64,000 nt of DNA, taken from CAVTHW01 sp963734625 (lineage in GTDB: Bacteria; Acidobacteriota; Terriglobia; Bryobacterales; Bryobacteraceae). The notes below the pieces were generated by a model that was not told the origin of the DNA, did not search any database, and worked only from the letters and a program-made list of their open reading frames with translations. Position numbers and translations under genes: made by a program. Of this stretch, positions 16,804-26,039 are shown piece by piece (within the stretch, counting starts at the first letter, position 1; the number at the start of each line of letters is the position of its first letter). The stretch is taken from contig CAVTHW010000008.1 in assembly GCA_963734625.1 (NCBI GenBank), forward strand, positions 62,001 through 126,000, given 5' to 3'.

Positions 16804-17928
16804 CTAGACGAAGTAATCCTTGACCTTATCGAAGATGCCCTTCTCTTCAGGCCGATTGTCGGCGGGGAGGCTCTGGCGCAGGCTCTCCAGCAGTTTGCGC
16901 TGCTCCTTGGTCAGCTTGCGGGGAACCCGCACGTCAACGTGAACGTAGAGATCACCGCGCCCGTTTCCATTCAAGTGCGGCGCGCCCTTTCCGCGCAAGC
17001 GGATCTGCGCGCCATACTGCGTGCCTTCCGGGATATTCAATGTCTCCGGCTCATCCATTGTCGGAACCTGAATCTCCGCGCCGAGAGCCGCCTGGGCTAG
17101 GTTGATCGGCACTGTGCAGTGCAGATTGCTCCCATCGCGGGTGAACACCGGATGCTCCTGGACCTTGAGAAACACATACAGGTCTCCGGGAGGTCCGCCG
17201 TTGTATCCCGGCTGCCCTTCCGAGGAAAGGCGCAAGCGGGTGCCGTTGTCGACGCCCGGTGGAACGTTGATTTTCAGCCGGCGCTCGGCGCGGACCGCGC
17301 CCTGGCCGCGGCACCCGGTGCAGGGCTGGCGGATGATCTTGCCGCTTCCGGCGCACTGGCCGCAGGTTCGCCGGACCGACAGGAAGCTCTGCTGGTAGAT
17401 GACCTCGCCCCGTCCGCGGCAGGCCGAGCAGACCGTCAGGCCGGAACCCGGTTCGGCGCGCGTGCCCTGGCAACGCGAACAGGTCTCGTCGCGTGGAATC
17501 AGGACCTGGGCGTTCATGCCGCGGATGGCATCTTCGAAGCCGATCTCCAGGTCGTAGCGCAGGTCCTCGCCGCGCTGCGCCTGGGTCCGGCCGCGGCGGG
17601 TGTTGGTCCCGAACAGATCTCCAAAGCCGAAGAAGTCCCCGAAGATGTCGCTGAAATCCGCGAATGTGGACGGATCGAAACCGCCCCGGCCCGCCCCAGC
17701 GCTGGACAGCCCCTGGTGTCCGTAATGGTCGTAGACACCGCGCTTCTCCGCGTCGCCCAGCACGCTATAGGCCTCGGCCGCTTCTTTGAAATTCTCCTCG
17801 GCGGTATGGTTGGCGGGATTACGGTCGGGATGATACTCGAGCGCCTTCTTGCGATAAGCGCTCTTTATTTCCTGCACGCCGGCCTCGCGGGTGACACCCA
17901 GCACCTCGTAATAGTCCCGCTTGCTCAC
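16804..17928 (-). CDS. dnaJ: Chaperone DnaJ (Hsp40)
   Basis: 374 residues: J domain (1-65) with the HPD triad in YHPDRNPAN, Gly/Phe-rich linker (about 75-110), four zinc-binding repeats CSRCQGT, CSACRGRG, CGQCAGSG and CTGCRGQG (about 150-215), then the substrate-binding C-terminal domain. It stimulates DnaK ATPase. Its start overlaps grpE by four bases, so it is the last gene of hrcA-grpE-dnaJ. Confidence 0.97.
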   Translation of the reverse strand: MSKRDYYEVLGVTREAGVQEIKSAYRKKALEYHPDRNPANHTAEENFKEAAEAYSVLGDAEKRGVYDHYGHQGLSSAGAGRGGFDPSTFADFSDIFGDFFGFGDLFGTNTRRGRTQAQRGEDLRYDLEIGFEDAIRGMNAQVLIPRDETCSRCQGTRAEPGSGLTVCSACRGRGEVIYQQSFLSVRRTCGQCAGSGKIIRQPCTGCRGQGAVRAERRLKINVPPGVDNGTRLRLSSEGQPGYNGGPPGDLYVFLKVQEHPVFTRDGSNLHCTVPINLAQAALGAEIQVPTMDEPETLNIPEGTQYGAQIRLRGKGAPHLNGNGRGDLYVHVDVRVPRKLTKEQRKLLESLRQSLPADNRPEEKGIFDKVKDYFV

Positions 17929-18485
17929 GCTTCACGCTGCCCTTCAACGGAGGGCGCCACGCCCACTCTGACCATCGCCGGGCGCAGAAGCCTGCCCCGG
18001 AAGTTATAGCCCTTCTGCAGCTCGGCCAGGACGGTGTGGTCCTCCACCTCGGTGGTCTCCCGCATCTCGATGGCGTGGTGGATGTTCGGATCGAACTTCT
18101 GCCCCTCCGCCGGGATCGGCTCGAGTCCCAGTTTCTGAAGCTCGGAGGAGAACCTCTGGAGAATCAGCTCGACGCCCTGGGCGAAGTGCGCATCGGTGGT
18201 CTCAGTCTGGAGCGCTCGCTCGAAATCGTCTAGTAGGGGGAGCAGCTTGCCCAGCGTCTCCATGGCCGCGTACTCCCAAGTGTCGGCCTTCTCGCGCTCG
18301 GCGCGCTTGCGAAAATTGTCAAACTCCGCCATCCGCCTGAGCAGACGATCCTTAAGCTCGGCGTTCTCCGCGGCGAGTTTGTCCCGTTCCGCCTCGACCG
18401 AAGCCAGTTGCGCGGCGGCGTCCGACTCCTCGCCCTCGCGTTCCTCGACCGGTTCATCCCTATCGTTCAATCTCATTCGTATCAT
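17925..18485 (-). CDS. grpE: Nucleotide exchange factor GrpE
   Basis: 186 residues: an acidic disordered N-terminus, a long coiled coil (about 30-95) with RMAEFDNFRKRAEREK, then the beta-wing domain with FDPNIHHAIEM and GYNFRGRLLRPAMVRV. It releases ADP from DnaK. It overlaps dnaJ by four bases and is 36 bases downstream of hrcA. dnaK itself is not in the window. Confidence 0.96.
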   Translation of the reverse strand: MIRMRLNDRDEPVEEREGEESDAAAQLASVEAERDKLAAENAELKDRLLRRMAEFDNFRKRAEREKADTWEYAAMETLGKLLPLLDDFERALQTETTDAHFAQGVELILQRFSSELQKLGLEPIPAEGQKFDPNIHHAIEMRETTEVEDHTVLAELQKGYNFRGRLLRPAMVRVGVAPSVEGQREA

Positions 18486-18521
18486 CTTTTAGAGTAACAA
18501 AGTGAGCGCTGGCCAGCTCAA

Positions 18522-19559
18522 TCAGGAGGGCAGATGCTGCAAGGTGCGGCCGACGCCCAATACGGCGGCTATCACCTTCCCGTAGTGCATCCGCATGGGA
18601 CCGAGCACCGCAACCTTCGCGGTCATGCCGCCGGGCGTCGCGACCTTGATGCCGATCAGGGAGAGTTCGCGCATGGCGGGGTGCAGTTCTCCCAAGCCCA
18701 CCTGCACCTTGACCTCGCCCGAAGGCTCGGCCAGAAAGCGGTCCAAAAGCTGGAGGATGCGCTTCTTCTGCTCGAGCGCCTGCAACAGCTCGCGGGTGGT
18801 CTCGCGGGTCATATGCAGGTCCAGGGCGACCAGATAGGATGCGCCTTCCATGTGGACGGACGGGTCGAGGTCGATGTCCAGAATCCCGCGCGCGTATAGC
18901 GTGTTGAGGCGTTTCAGCAGGGCGTCGTAGTAAGCGCTCTGCGATTCCAGCCGGCGCTCCAGTTCGTCGCGCGCGTCGGCCAGGACCCAGCCGCCGAAGT
19001 TTTGGTTGAGGTAGTTGCGGATGGAAGCCAGTTCCTCGGCCGGGACCGCCTCGTCCAAAGTGATCACGCGGTTTCTCACGACGCGGTCGCTGGTCACCAC
19101 GATGGCTAGCACGCGCCGGTCCGCCAGGGGGAGCAGTTCGACGCGGTCCAGGGTCTGGCTGGCGGCCGGAATGGCCGCGGCGATGCCCATGTTGTGGGTC
19201 CACTCGGTGAGCAGGCGCGAGGAGCGTTCCACGCCCTCCTCGACGCCCTCCACGCCGCTGAAGCCTTGATTGAGGCGCTCCATTTCAGCCGTGGATGGAC
19301 GGTGGACGATCATGTCCTGCACGAAGAACCGAAACGCCTTTTCGGTGGGGACGCGGCCGGCGGAGGTGTGCGGCTGGGATACATAGCCTTCCTCCGACAG
19401 GCTGGCCATGGCGTTGCGGATGGTGGCGGGGCTGAGGGCGCCATGTCTGCGCCTGGAAACGGTTCGGGAGGCGACCGGCTCACCGGTCGCGATATACTCC
19501 CTGACGATCCAATGCAGAACCTCGGCCTTGCGGCGCGATATTTCGAGTGCTTCCACCAT
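18522..19559 (-). CDS. hrcA: Heat-shock repressor HrcA
   Basis: 345 residues: an N-terminal winged helix (about 10-75, with VLHWIVREYIATGEPV and LSPATIRNAMASLSEEGYV) and the large HrcA core (GVEEGVERSSRLLTEWT, LGVGRTLQHLPS at the end). HrcA normally represses hsp operons at CIRCE elements. No full CIRCE repeat was found ahead of this gene, only a GAGTGCTT half inside its own start region. Confidence 0.95.
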   Translation of the reverse strand: MVEALEISRRKAEVLHWIVREYIATGEPVASRTVSRRRHGALSPATIRNAMASLSEEGYVSQPHTSAGRVPTEKAFRFFVQDMIVHRPSTAEMERLNQGFSGVEGVEEGVERSSRLLTEWTHNMGIAAAIPAASQTLDRVELLPLADRRVLAIVVTSDRVVRNRVITLDEAVPAEELASIRNYLNQNFGGWVLADARDELERRLESQSAYYDALLKRLNTLYARGILDIDLDPSVHMEGASYLVALDLHMTRETTRELLQALEQKKRILQLLDRFLAEPSGEVKVQVGLGELHPAMRELSLIGIKVATPGGMTAKVAVLGPMRMHYGKVIAAVLGVGRTLQHLPS

Positions 19560-19671
19560 GCGAGAGCCGGGGACACCCCCCGACCGTATTCTAGGGGATG
19601 GAGCGAAGAATGGTCAAGCTGTGCTGCTGCGCCGGCATGCGCTGTGCTAAACTCGCAGAGGCACCGCAAGC

Positions 19672-19747
<76 letters not shown>

Positions 19748-19913
19748 TTAAAATCAGCACTCTACGTGTCAGGTCTCGTTCGCGACCAGCCGTTTGACCC
19801 ACCAGAAACGATTCAGATCGCTCCAGCCCCCGCGCTCACTCGGACCGCAGGCCATGCCGTACCACGCCCGCCGGAAGTTAGCGGGCATGGGTCGATGCGA
19901 GTCGCTTGCGATT

Positions 19914-19925
19914 TGTAATATTACA
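19914..19925. promoter_or_regulatory. Perfect 12-bp palindrome upstream of the HTH gene
   Basis: TGTAATATTACA is perfectly symmetrical and lies 21 bases before the ATG at 19947, in an AT-rich island within GC-rich DNA. It is well placed to be the binding site of the HTH protein it precedes; this is inference. Confidence 0.5.
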
Positions 19926-19946
19926 TAATACAGTGAAGGTGGAGCG

Positions 19947-20588
19947 ATGACCGCAAACCTCCAGCGATGGCGGCGGCGAAACAGCCTTACTCAGGTTGAC
20001 GCGGCAGCCTTGCTGGGCGTCTCGCAGCCCTACCTTTCGCTGCTTGAGAAGGGTGCGCGGCCTTTGACGGCGGAACTGCGGAACCGCCTGAGGGTGGTCC
20101 ATCCGGCCCAGCGTAGCGATTCGGCCGGCGAAGGCTTTCAGGCGAAGTTGAGGGCGCTTGGGTATCCAGGGTTCTCTCACGTCACGCCTTCGCGGCCGCG
20201 GCCCAGTCCTGACGCCTTGCTGTTGTCAGTGCTCGCACGGCCTGACGTGAATTCGCGGGTGGTTGAGGCGCTGCCCTGGCTGGTCCGGCGGTATGCCGCT
20301 CAACTGGATCTGGCCTGGCTGGTCCGGCAGGCGAAGCTTCAGAATCTGCAAAACCGCTTGGGCTTTGTGCTTCAGACAGCGGGGGCCGAGACACCGGAAC
20401 TTCCGGCCGTGGTTCAAGAATTGGAGCGGGCGCGGCTACTCCAAGAATCTACCCTTTGCTGGGATTCCATGCCCGCGGCGGCTCGCGAATTGATGCGCCT
20501 GAATCGGCCTGTTCTGGCGGTGCATTGGAATGTGGTCACCACACTGCGGCCCGAGGATTCAAGCCATAGCGGCTGGCCGCCCCGCTGA
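19947..20588 (+). CDS. XRE-type helix-turn-helix protein, partner of a nucleotidyltransferase
   Basis: 213 residues with an N-terminal HTH (about 4-50: LTQVDAAALLGVSQPYLSLLE) and a long helical remainder. A GGTGGAG ribosome site precedes the ATG. The layout, HTH gene followed by a DUF6036-like nucleotidyltransferase, is a recurring pair that resembles toxin-antitoxin modules. Here the partner is broken. The last 20 residues (after VVTTLRP) look out of register with the family and may also be altered. Function unproven. Confidence 0.75.
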   Translation: MTANLQRWRRRNSLTQVDAAALLGVSQPYLSLLEKGARPLTAELRNRLRVVHPAQRSDSAGEGFQAKLRALGYPGFSHVTPSRPRPSPDALLLSVLARPDVNSRVVEALPWLVRRYAAQLDLAWLVRQAKLQNLQNRLGFVLQTAGAETPELPAVVQELERARLLQESTLCWDSMPAAARELMRLNRPVLAVHWNVVTTLRPEDSSHSGWPPR

Positions 20589-20800
20589 GCCGTGGCACTC
20601 ATTCCTCACGGAATTGGACGCTCAACTCGGCGAGCCCCCGGACTTCCACTGTCTCGACGTCTTGAGCGTGATTCCGGGGCTACGAAAGCCGGCTGGTCCG
20701 CGCATTTCCTGTTTGCCCCAATGTCCGCCTCTGGGCTCTCGAACCACACGATACCCTGGTCGCGTTGGCCGAAATGATGCTGTTGGCGCTGCCCGAGACA
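20589..20800 (+). pseudogene. Remnant of a DUF6036-like nucleotidyltransferase
   Basis: In frame 1, WHSFLTELDAQLGEPPDFHC is close to the N-terminus of DUF6036-type nucleotidyltransferases, in which FHCLGGF(V/A) precedes a region such as YGLRRPTADIDFL. Here VIPGLRKPAG can still be read, then frame is lost and FAPMSASGLSN appears in another frame. The Asp pair needed for metal binding is not recoverable. It directly follows the HTH gene, as an intact partner would. Identification rests on memory of the family. Confidence 0.5.
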
Positions 20801-20801
20801 C

Positions 20802-20883
20802 ATGAGCGTCAAGAAGCGCGTCCGCATCATCCTGGAATGGGCGAAGTGCAGTAGATCTATGCTCAAGGCATCGAACAGCCGAA
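20802..20883 (+). pseudogene. Short integrase-like N-terminal fragment, cut by the IS
   Basis: The frame starts MSVKKRVRIILEWAKC and ends by running into the insertion sequence. The first 30 bases match, with two differences, the start of another truncated frame on the opposite strand at 46638-46667. Both resemble the beginning of tyrosine recombinases known from this group, but too little remains for certainty. Confidence 0.35.
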
Positions 20884-22012
20884 CTAGGTCTGTGACCGCT
20901 TGAAAGATTTCCTTTTGTATCCGAATTTACGACGGGCTGCTCTTCGGTTGAACTTCCAGTTGATCTTGATGTGGTCGCGGTTCATGCGGCGATTCCAGGC
21001 CCGGCTTTCCCGGCGCAGCATCTTGAGATCGGGGATTCTTCTGGTGCCGAGGCATTGCCGCGAGAAGATGCCGATTTCGATTTCCGCTTGATTGAGCCAG
21101 CTTCCGTGGGTGGGTGTGAAGTGAACTGTGAATCGGTCCCAGATCTCATTGCCGACCTCCACCCCGAAGACGTCCGTCAACGACTTGCGGCGGTGGATGT
21201 TGAGGTTGTCCATGACCAGGTGGATGGTCTTCGCCTCCGGGTACTGTAGCGCCAGATGGCAGGCGACTTGGGCGAACTCAAAGGCTGATCGGTCGGGCGT
21301 AGGGAACGTGAAATGCCGACCCGCCTTCGGCTCTACGGCACAGAAAACATTGGCCGTACCGCACCGTTCGTACTCATTATCCCGCCGTGCTTCCCGTCCC
21401 GGTTTTGCCGGAGAGGAGGGGCGCACGTCGGCGTGCAGCGTGACTGGTTTCTCATCCAGACACACCACCGGTTCCTGGGGATCGTAGGGCTTTTCATACG
21501 TCTCCAGCACGTCTTCCATCTTGGCGATGTACTGGTCATTGAGTTCGGCCACGCACCACATTTTTTTCCCGCCACGGCTTGAGGTCGTGGTCGAGGAGCA
21601 GAATCCGGATGGTTTCCCTTCCCACGCGTGGGACCAGTCGGCGCTTCACCGCTTCCTGGGCCACCAGTCGCACGGTCCAGCGGGCGCGGCCCTCTGGCGG
21701 GTCGCTGCACACCATGGCGATGATCCGCTGCTTCTGGCTGTCTTCCAGAACCGTCGCCGCGCCGGGTCGCTTCTTGTCGTAGAGCGCGGGTTCGAGACCG
21801 CCGGCTTGGTAACGATGGCCGACCTTCCGAATCGCCTGCGGAGTGAGTGGGATCACGCTGGAAATCCGCGGTGCACTAACGCCCTTGGCCAACTGCCGAA
21901 GCGCCAAGGCTCGCAGGACGACACGGACCTGCTGTACGCCGCCGCTCAACAGGCTGGTCAGTTCGTTCTGGTCTTTCGGTTTGACTTCGATACTCAGGGG
22001 TGGGCGTCCCAT
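20884..22012 (-). pseudogene. IS630-type DDE transposase split by a frameshift at an A7 run
   Basis: The N-terminal frame (22012 to 21536) holds the HTH region from MGRPPLSIEV through LKPWREK. The C-terminal frame (21561 to 20884) begins MWCVAELNDQYIAKMEDVLE and carries the DDE residues in VVCLDEKPV, HLVMDNLNIH and HGSWLNQAEIEI. The two join across seven A residues (minus strand of 21561-21567); six A residues would give the family's continuous REKMWC. It may be a mutation, a sequencing error, or slippage on the homopolymer. The stop codon lies in the terminal CTAG. Confidence 0.85.
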
Positions 22013-22085
22013 ACCCCCAGTATGCGCCAAAACATTTCGGATTGAAATTGTTTTTTAGAACTTTTTCAGGCGGTCAGAGACCTAG
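20884..22085. mobile_element. IS630-family insertion sequence
   Basis: About 1.2 kb. Terminal inverted repeats read GTCTGTGACCGCTTGAAAG at the left (from 20888) and, reverse-complemented, GTCTCTGACCGCCTGAAAA at the right (to 22081); 20 of the first 24 bases agree. Both ends are bounded by CTAG (20884-20887 and 22082-22085), as expected for insertion at CTAG with TA duplication in the IS630 group. It carries one transposase read in two frames. It sits between a nucleotidyltransferase/integrase remnant and a BrnA remnant. Confidence 0.88.
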
Positions 22086-22300
22086 GGAGCTCGCGGCGCT
22101 GAAGCGGGTGAGGGACGGCGCGATTGATGCAAGGCCGTGGTGGGGAAGTTTACCGACCGATCAAGAAGGCGCTGACCATCCGCCTTGACGCCGACGTTCT
22201 GGCCTGGCTGAAGTCACAGGGTAGGGGATATCAAACCAGGATCAACGCGCTTCTGAGAGGCGCGATGCAGAAACAATCGACCGACTTGGGTCGCCGTTAG
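22086..22300 (+). pseudogene. BrnA-type antitoxin remnant
   Basis: From about 22142, frame 2 reads YRPIKKALTIRLDADVLAWL, then GRGYQTRINALLRGAM, the DNA-binding ribbon-helix-helix end of BrnA antitoxins. The expected upstream part (ELAALKRVRDGAIDA) is visible in frame 1 from 22087, so a frameshift splits it, and the N-terminus is cut where the IS630 element ends. No BrnT toxin is present. BrnA normally neutralises BrnT and represses the operon. Confidence 0.7.
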
Positions 22301-22399
22301 AGCGCTCTGGCACGACCCCTCGCGTAGGGCAAGCTTCAGCTTGTCCTCTTCGAACGTCCAGAAGGGCTTCTTCAGCAGCCTGTGAAGCTTATGCCGCGG

Positions 22400-23023
22400 T
22401 CAGAAGCGGATTGGAATGAGGCTGAAGATGCGGTCCGCGCCCAGGTAGCTGGCCTGGGACATCCAGCGGCCCAGCGGTGTGACCGTCATGGCGAGAAGGA
22501 TTACCAGGAGTCCGGCGCGAGCGAGTTCGTTGTAGATGAACGAGGGGACGCGCAGCGCCAGCAGCAGCTTCGACCCATCCAGAGGGGGGACCGGCAGCAG
22601 GTTGAACAGGGCCAGGTACAGGCTGAGGGTGACGCCGTGGGCGGCGAAGTTGGCGGCCGCGGGAAACGGGCGGGCGAGGAACACCGCAGCCAATGCCAGG
22701 ACCACCGAGAAGACGATGTTGCTCGCCGGCCCGGCCAGCGCCACCAGGGCCAGCCCGTTGAGTCCTCCGCGAAGCTTGCGGGGATTGGTGTTGACCGCCC
22801 GGCCCCAACCGAGAAAGCCGCCACCGAACAGAGAGGTGAGCGCCGGAATAAGGACGGTCCCGAGCCAGTCCACATGCGCCAGCGGATTAAGAGTGAGGCG
22901 CCCATCAAGCCGGGGCGTATCGTCCCCGAGGCGGGTGGCCGCCCAGGCGTGGGCGAACTCGTGGGGTACGGTGAGCAGCCAAAGCAAGGCGACATTGGTG
23001 AGCGCGGCTTCCAGATTCGGCAT
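22400..23023 (-). CDS. Site-2 protease family (M50) membrane zinc metalloprotease
   Basis: 207 residues, mostly hydrophobic with about five or six membrane helices. The HEFAH zinc motif (about 21-25) and NLLPVPPLDGS (about 143-153), which supplies the third ligand Asp, are both present. Members cleave membrane proteins inside the bilayer; this short PDZ-less form is common, with unknown substrates. Single gene, divergent from the ABC-F gene. Confidence 0.92.
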   Translation of the reverse strand: MPNLEAALTNVALLWLLTVPHEFAHAWAATRLGDDTPRLDGRLTLNPLAHVDWLGTVLIPALTSLFGGGFLGWGRAVNTNPRKLRGGLNGLALVALAGPASNIVFSVVLALAAVFLARPFPAAANFAAHGVTLSLYLALFNLLPVPPLDGSKLLLALRVPSFIYNELARAGLLVILLAMTVTPLGRWMSQASYLGADRIFSLIPIRF

Positions 23024-23079
23024 TCAGTTCAACGGTAACACGGCGCACGCGCCGCTCCGGAATGTCATCCTGGTAGGAC

Positions 23080-24892
23080 ATGGCCGTTCTCTTGAGTTGC
23101 TCCGGTCTCGGCAAGTCGTTTGGCGCACGAGTCCTGTTCCAGGATTTTTCGCTGAGTATTTCCGACGGAGAGCGGACCGGCCTGATCGGGCCCAATGGCA
23201 GCGGCAAGACCACCTTGCTCGAGATCCTGGCCGGAAACGAAGCGCCGGATGCCGGAATACGGGCCCTGCGAAAGCAGGCGAAGGTGGCCTATGTCCCCCA
23301 AGAATCGCTGTTTGGGCCGGATGACACTGTGGGTTCCGTGCTGGCGGCGGCCCTGGACGGTCTGCACCTGGAAGAAGCGGAGAAGACGACTCGCATCCAG
23401 GTGATGCTGGGGCGGGCCGGATTCGGGAACTCGAATACGCCCGCGGCGGAGCTCTCCGGCGGGTGGCGGATGCGGCTGGCGATCGCCGCCGCGCTGGTGC
23501 AATCGCCGGACCTGCTGCTGCTCGACGAGCCGACCAATCAACTGGACCTGGACGGCATCCTCTGGCTCGAGAGAGCGCTGACGAGCGCGAACGCCTGCCT
23601 GGTGGTGACCCACGACCGGTACTTTCTGGAGAACATCGCTACCCATATGGCGGAGCTGAATCCGGCGTATCCGCGGAGTGCGTTCCAGGTGAAGGGGAAT
23701 TACAGCGAATTCCTGGAGAGGCGGGAGGATTTCTTCGCGGCGCAGTCGAAGCAGGCAAGAGTCGCTGGCCACGAAGGTCCGGCGGGAAGTGGAGTGGCTC
23801 CGGCGAGGACCGAAAGCCCGGACCGGCAAATCGCGGGCGCGAATCGACGCGGCGGGGCGGCTGATCGATCAGTTGGCGGATGCGACGGCGCGCAGCCGCA
23901 CGGCGAGGGCGAAGATCGACTTCACGGCATCCGATCGGAAGACCAAGCGGCTGATTGGGGCGGAAGGCATTGGCAAGACACTGGGCGGGCGCAGGCTGTT
24001 TCGAAATCTGGACCTGACGCTTTCACCCGGGGTAAGAGTCGGCCTGGTCGGATCCAACGGGAGCGGGAAGACAACGCTGCTCAAGATCCTCGAAGGCACG
24101 CTGGCTCCGGACGAGGGAACCATCCGGCGCGCGGACGCGCTGCGCATAGTGAGCTTCGCCCAGGACCGGACCGCGCACCTGGACCTTGAAGCCAGCCTGC
24201 GCCGGTCGCTGTGCCCGGAGGGCGATGCGGTGATTTACCGCGGACGCTCGATTCACGTCGCGGGATGGGCCAAGCGGTTCCTGTTTCGCGACGAGCAACT
24301 GGATATGCCGGTGGCGAGCCTCTCGGGCGGCGAGCGCGCGCGCGTGTTGATTGCGCGGCTGATGCTGGAGACTGCCGACGTGCTTTTGCTCGACGAACCC
24401 ACCAACGATCTGGATATTCCGACCCTGGAGGTGCTCGAGGAGAGCCTGCTGGAGTTTCCGGGCGCACTGGTTCTGGTGAGCCATGACCGGCACTTGCTGG
24501 ACCGCGTGTCGACCGTGGTAATCGGCCTGGATGGAACGGGCGAAGCAGGCGTCTTCGCGGACTACTCGCAGTGGGAGGCGTGGCGGGACGAGCAGGCCCC
24601 GGAAACCTCCGTGGCGAAAGAGCGGCGCGGACCGGCGCCCGCGGCTGGGGCGCAGAAGAAGCTCTCCTACATCGAACAGCGCGAGTGGGACGGCATGGAA
24701 GAGAGGATTCTGGAAGCGGAACAGGAACTGGCCGCGTGGCAGCGTGAAGTTCAGGCATTCGCGTCGGATCCTAAACGGCTGCCGGAGGCTTACCAGAAGC
24801 TGCAGGATGCCCAGGCGCGAGTGGAGGCCCTGTACGCGCGCTGGGCCGAGATGGAGGCCAAAGTCGCGGTATGGAATCTGCCTGGACCGTGA
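23080..24892 (+). pseudogene. ABC-F (Uup-like) ATPase gene with a single frameshift
   Basis: The first frame (from ATG 23080) has Walker A GPNGSGKTTL, signature AELSGGWRMRL and Walker B LLLLDEPTNQLDL. The second (to 24892) has GSNGSGKTTL, SLSGGERARV, VLLLDEPTNDLDI and a C-terminal coiled coil of the Uup type. An extra G at about 23755 separates them: removing it restores SKQ-QESLATKVRREVEWL, the family's sequence. ABC-F proteins are soluble ribosome-acting ATPases, and Uup types also bind DNA. All catalytic motifs are intact, so the break is recent or a sequence error. Confidence 0.88.
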
Positions 24893-25128
24893 ATGGGGCC
24901 GCAGCAGCGGATCACTGCGGGGCGGATAGTTAAGAACATCGCGGCCACTCTGCCGGCGGGCTCATGCCCTGTGACTGCACCGCCGAGTTAGTCATATTGT
25001 CTATCGTTAGTTAACCTACGTTAGTGATATCCCGCTACCCTTATTGAGTCTTGATCCCGGACCCAGGATAGAGTACATTTCATACTACGTCGACGCGCCA
25101 GCGCGGCGGGAAATCGAGGTCTATTGAC

Positions 25129-25869
25129 TTGCTCAGCATCATTGACTACAAGGAATCCGAACCGCAGCCGAAGACGGCGTTGTCTCTGAACCGGCTGGAA
25201 CAAATGCTTGGCACTCCTCCGCGCCCCGCGGCGTCTGAGGAACGTCCCGTCGACATTGCCGCCGCCGCAGTGGCCGAAGAGCCGCCACCCGCGCGGCTGG
25301 CGCCTCCCAAGCTGCTGAATTGGGAGAGAAAGCTCGCGCACCAGTCCCCGCCGGCCGATCTTCCGCCGGACGCAAGGCCGGCGGGGCGTCATGGGACGCC
25401 GAGTATTGGCTTCGAGCAATTCTCCGAGCAGTTCACGCGCACATTCCTCGAAGCCCTCGCCTCGACCGTTAAGGACATTCACTCCCTAGTGGGAGAGGAC
25501 CGCCAACGATTGGAGTCCGCCTTCGGATTCTTCACCAGGACGTCACGGGAACTGGACGCACTGCGCAGCGACGTGGGGGCAGTCTCCCAGAAGTTCGACT
25601 TGCTGGTGAAAGGCTTGCAGGAGCTTTCAGTGCGGCTGGGCAAAGCCGAAGAGGCGTTGAACGTGGTTGGCTCGACCGAGACCACCCTCCAGGAACTTCA
25701 ACAGCAACTCGAAAGGCGGCTCGAACTGCAGGCAGGCGTCATCCGCACCCTTCACAACGGCATGCAGTCGCGCGAAGAGCGGATCGACAAGCTAATGAAC
25801 ATGTTCCAGTCGCTGCAGTCCTTCACCAGCCAGGCCGCCGCGCCGCCCCAACTCCCTGACGGACTCTGA
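25129..25869 (+). CDS. Uncharacterised coiled-coil protein
   Basis: 246 residues from a TTG start with GAGG nearby; no ATG is available upstream. Residues 1-90 are Pro/Ala-rich and probably disordered. Residues about 95-225 are helical with heptad-like spacing (LQELSVRLGKAEEALNVV, LQELQQQLERRLELQ), ending in a Gln/Pro tail. I do not recognise the family. The shape suggests a scaffold or a phasin-like protein, but nothing confirms either. It stands alone, between the ABC-F gene and a pseudogene. Confidence 0.7.
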   Translation: MLSIIDYKESEPQPKTALSLNRLEQMLGTPPRPAASEERPVDIAAAAVAEEPPPARLAPPKLLNWERKLAHQSPPADLPPDARPAGRHGTPSIGFEQFSEQFTRTFLEALASTVKDIHSLVGEDRQRLESAFGFFTRTSRELDALRSDVGAVSQKFDLLVKGLQELSVRLGKAEEALNVVGSTETTLQELQQQLERRLELQAGVIRTLHNGMQSREERIDKLMNMFQSLQSFTSQAAAPPQLPDGL

Positions 25870-26039
25870 ACCTGCCCTCAGGCTAGACGGTCCGAAGAGC
25901 CTGGGCCGAAAGAGTCTGCATCTGTGAGCAGTAGGCCGCCGAATGCGGCATGGCTGCTGAATGCGCTTAACGCCGCTGGGACATCCCGGTCGCCGCCATC
26001 GTCTGGTGTGCGGCGGCGCTCGACAGCGTGTCTCCGAGC

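Noticed and set aside
19540..19560. CIRCE-like half site GAGTGCTT
   Set aside because: Only one half is present and it lies inside the first codons of hrcA; the required TTAGCACTC partner is missing.
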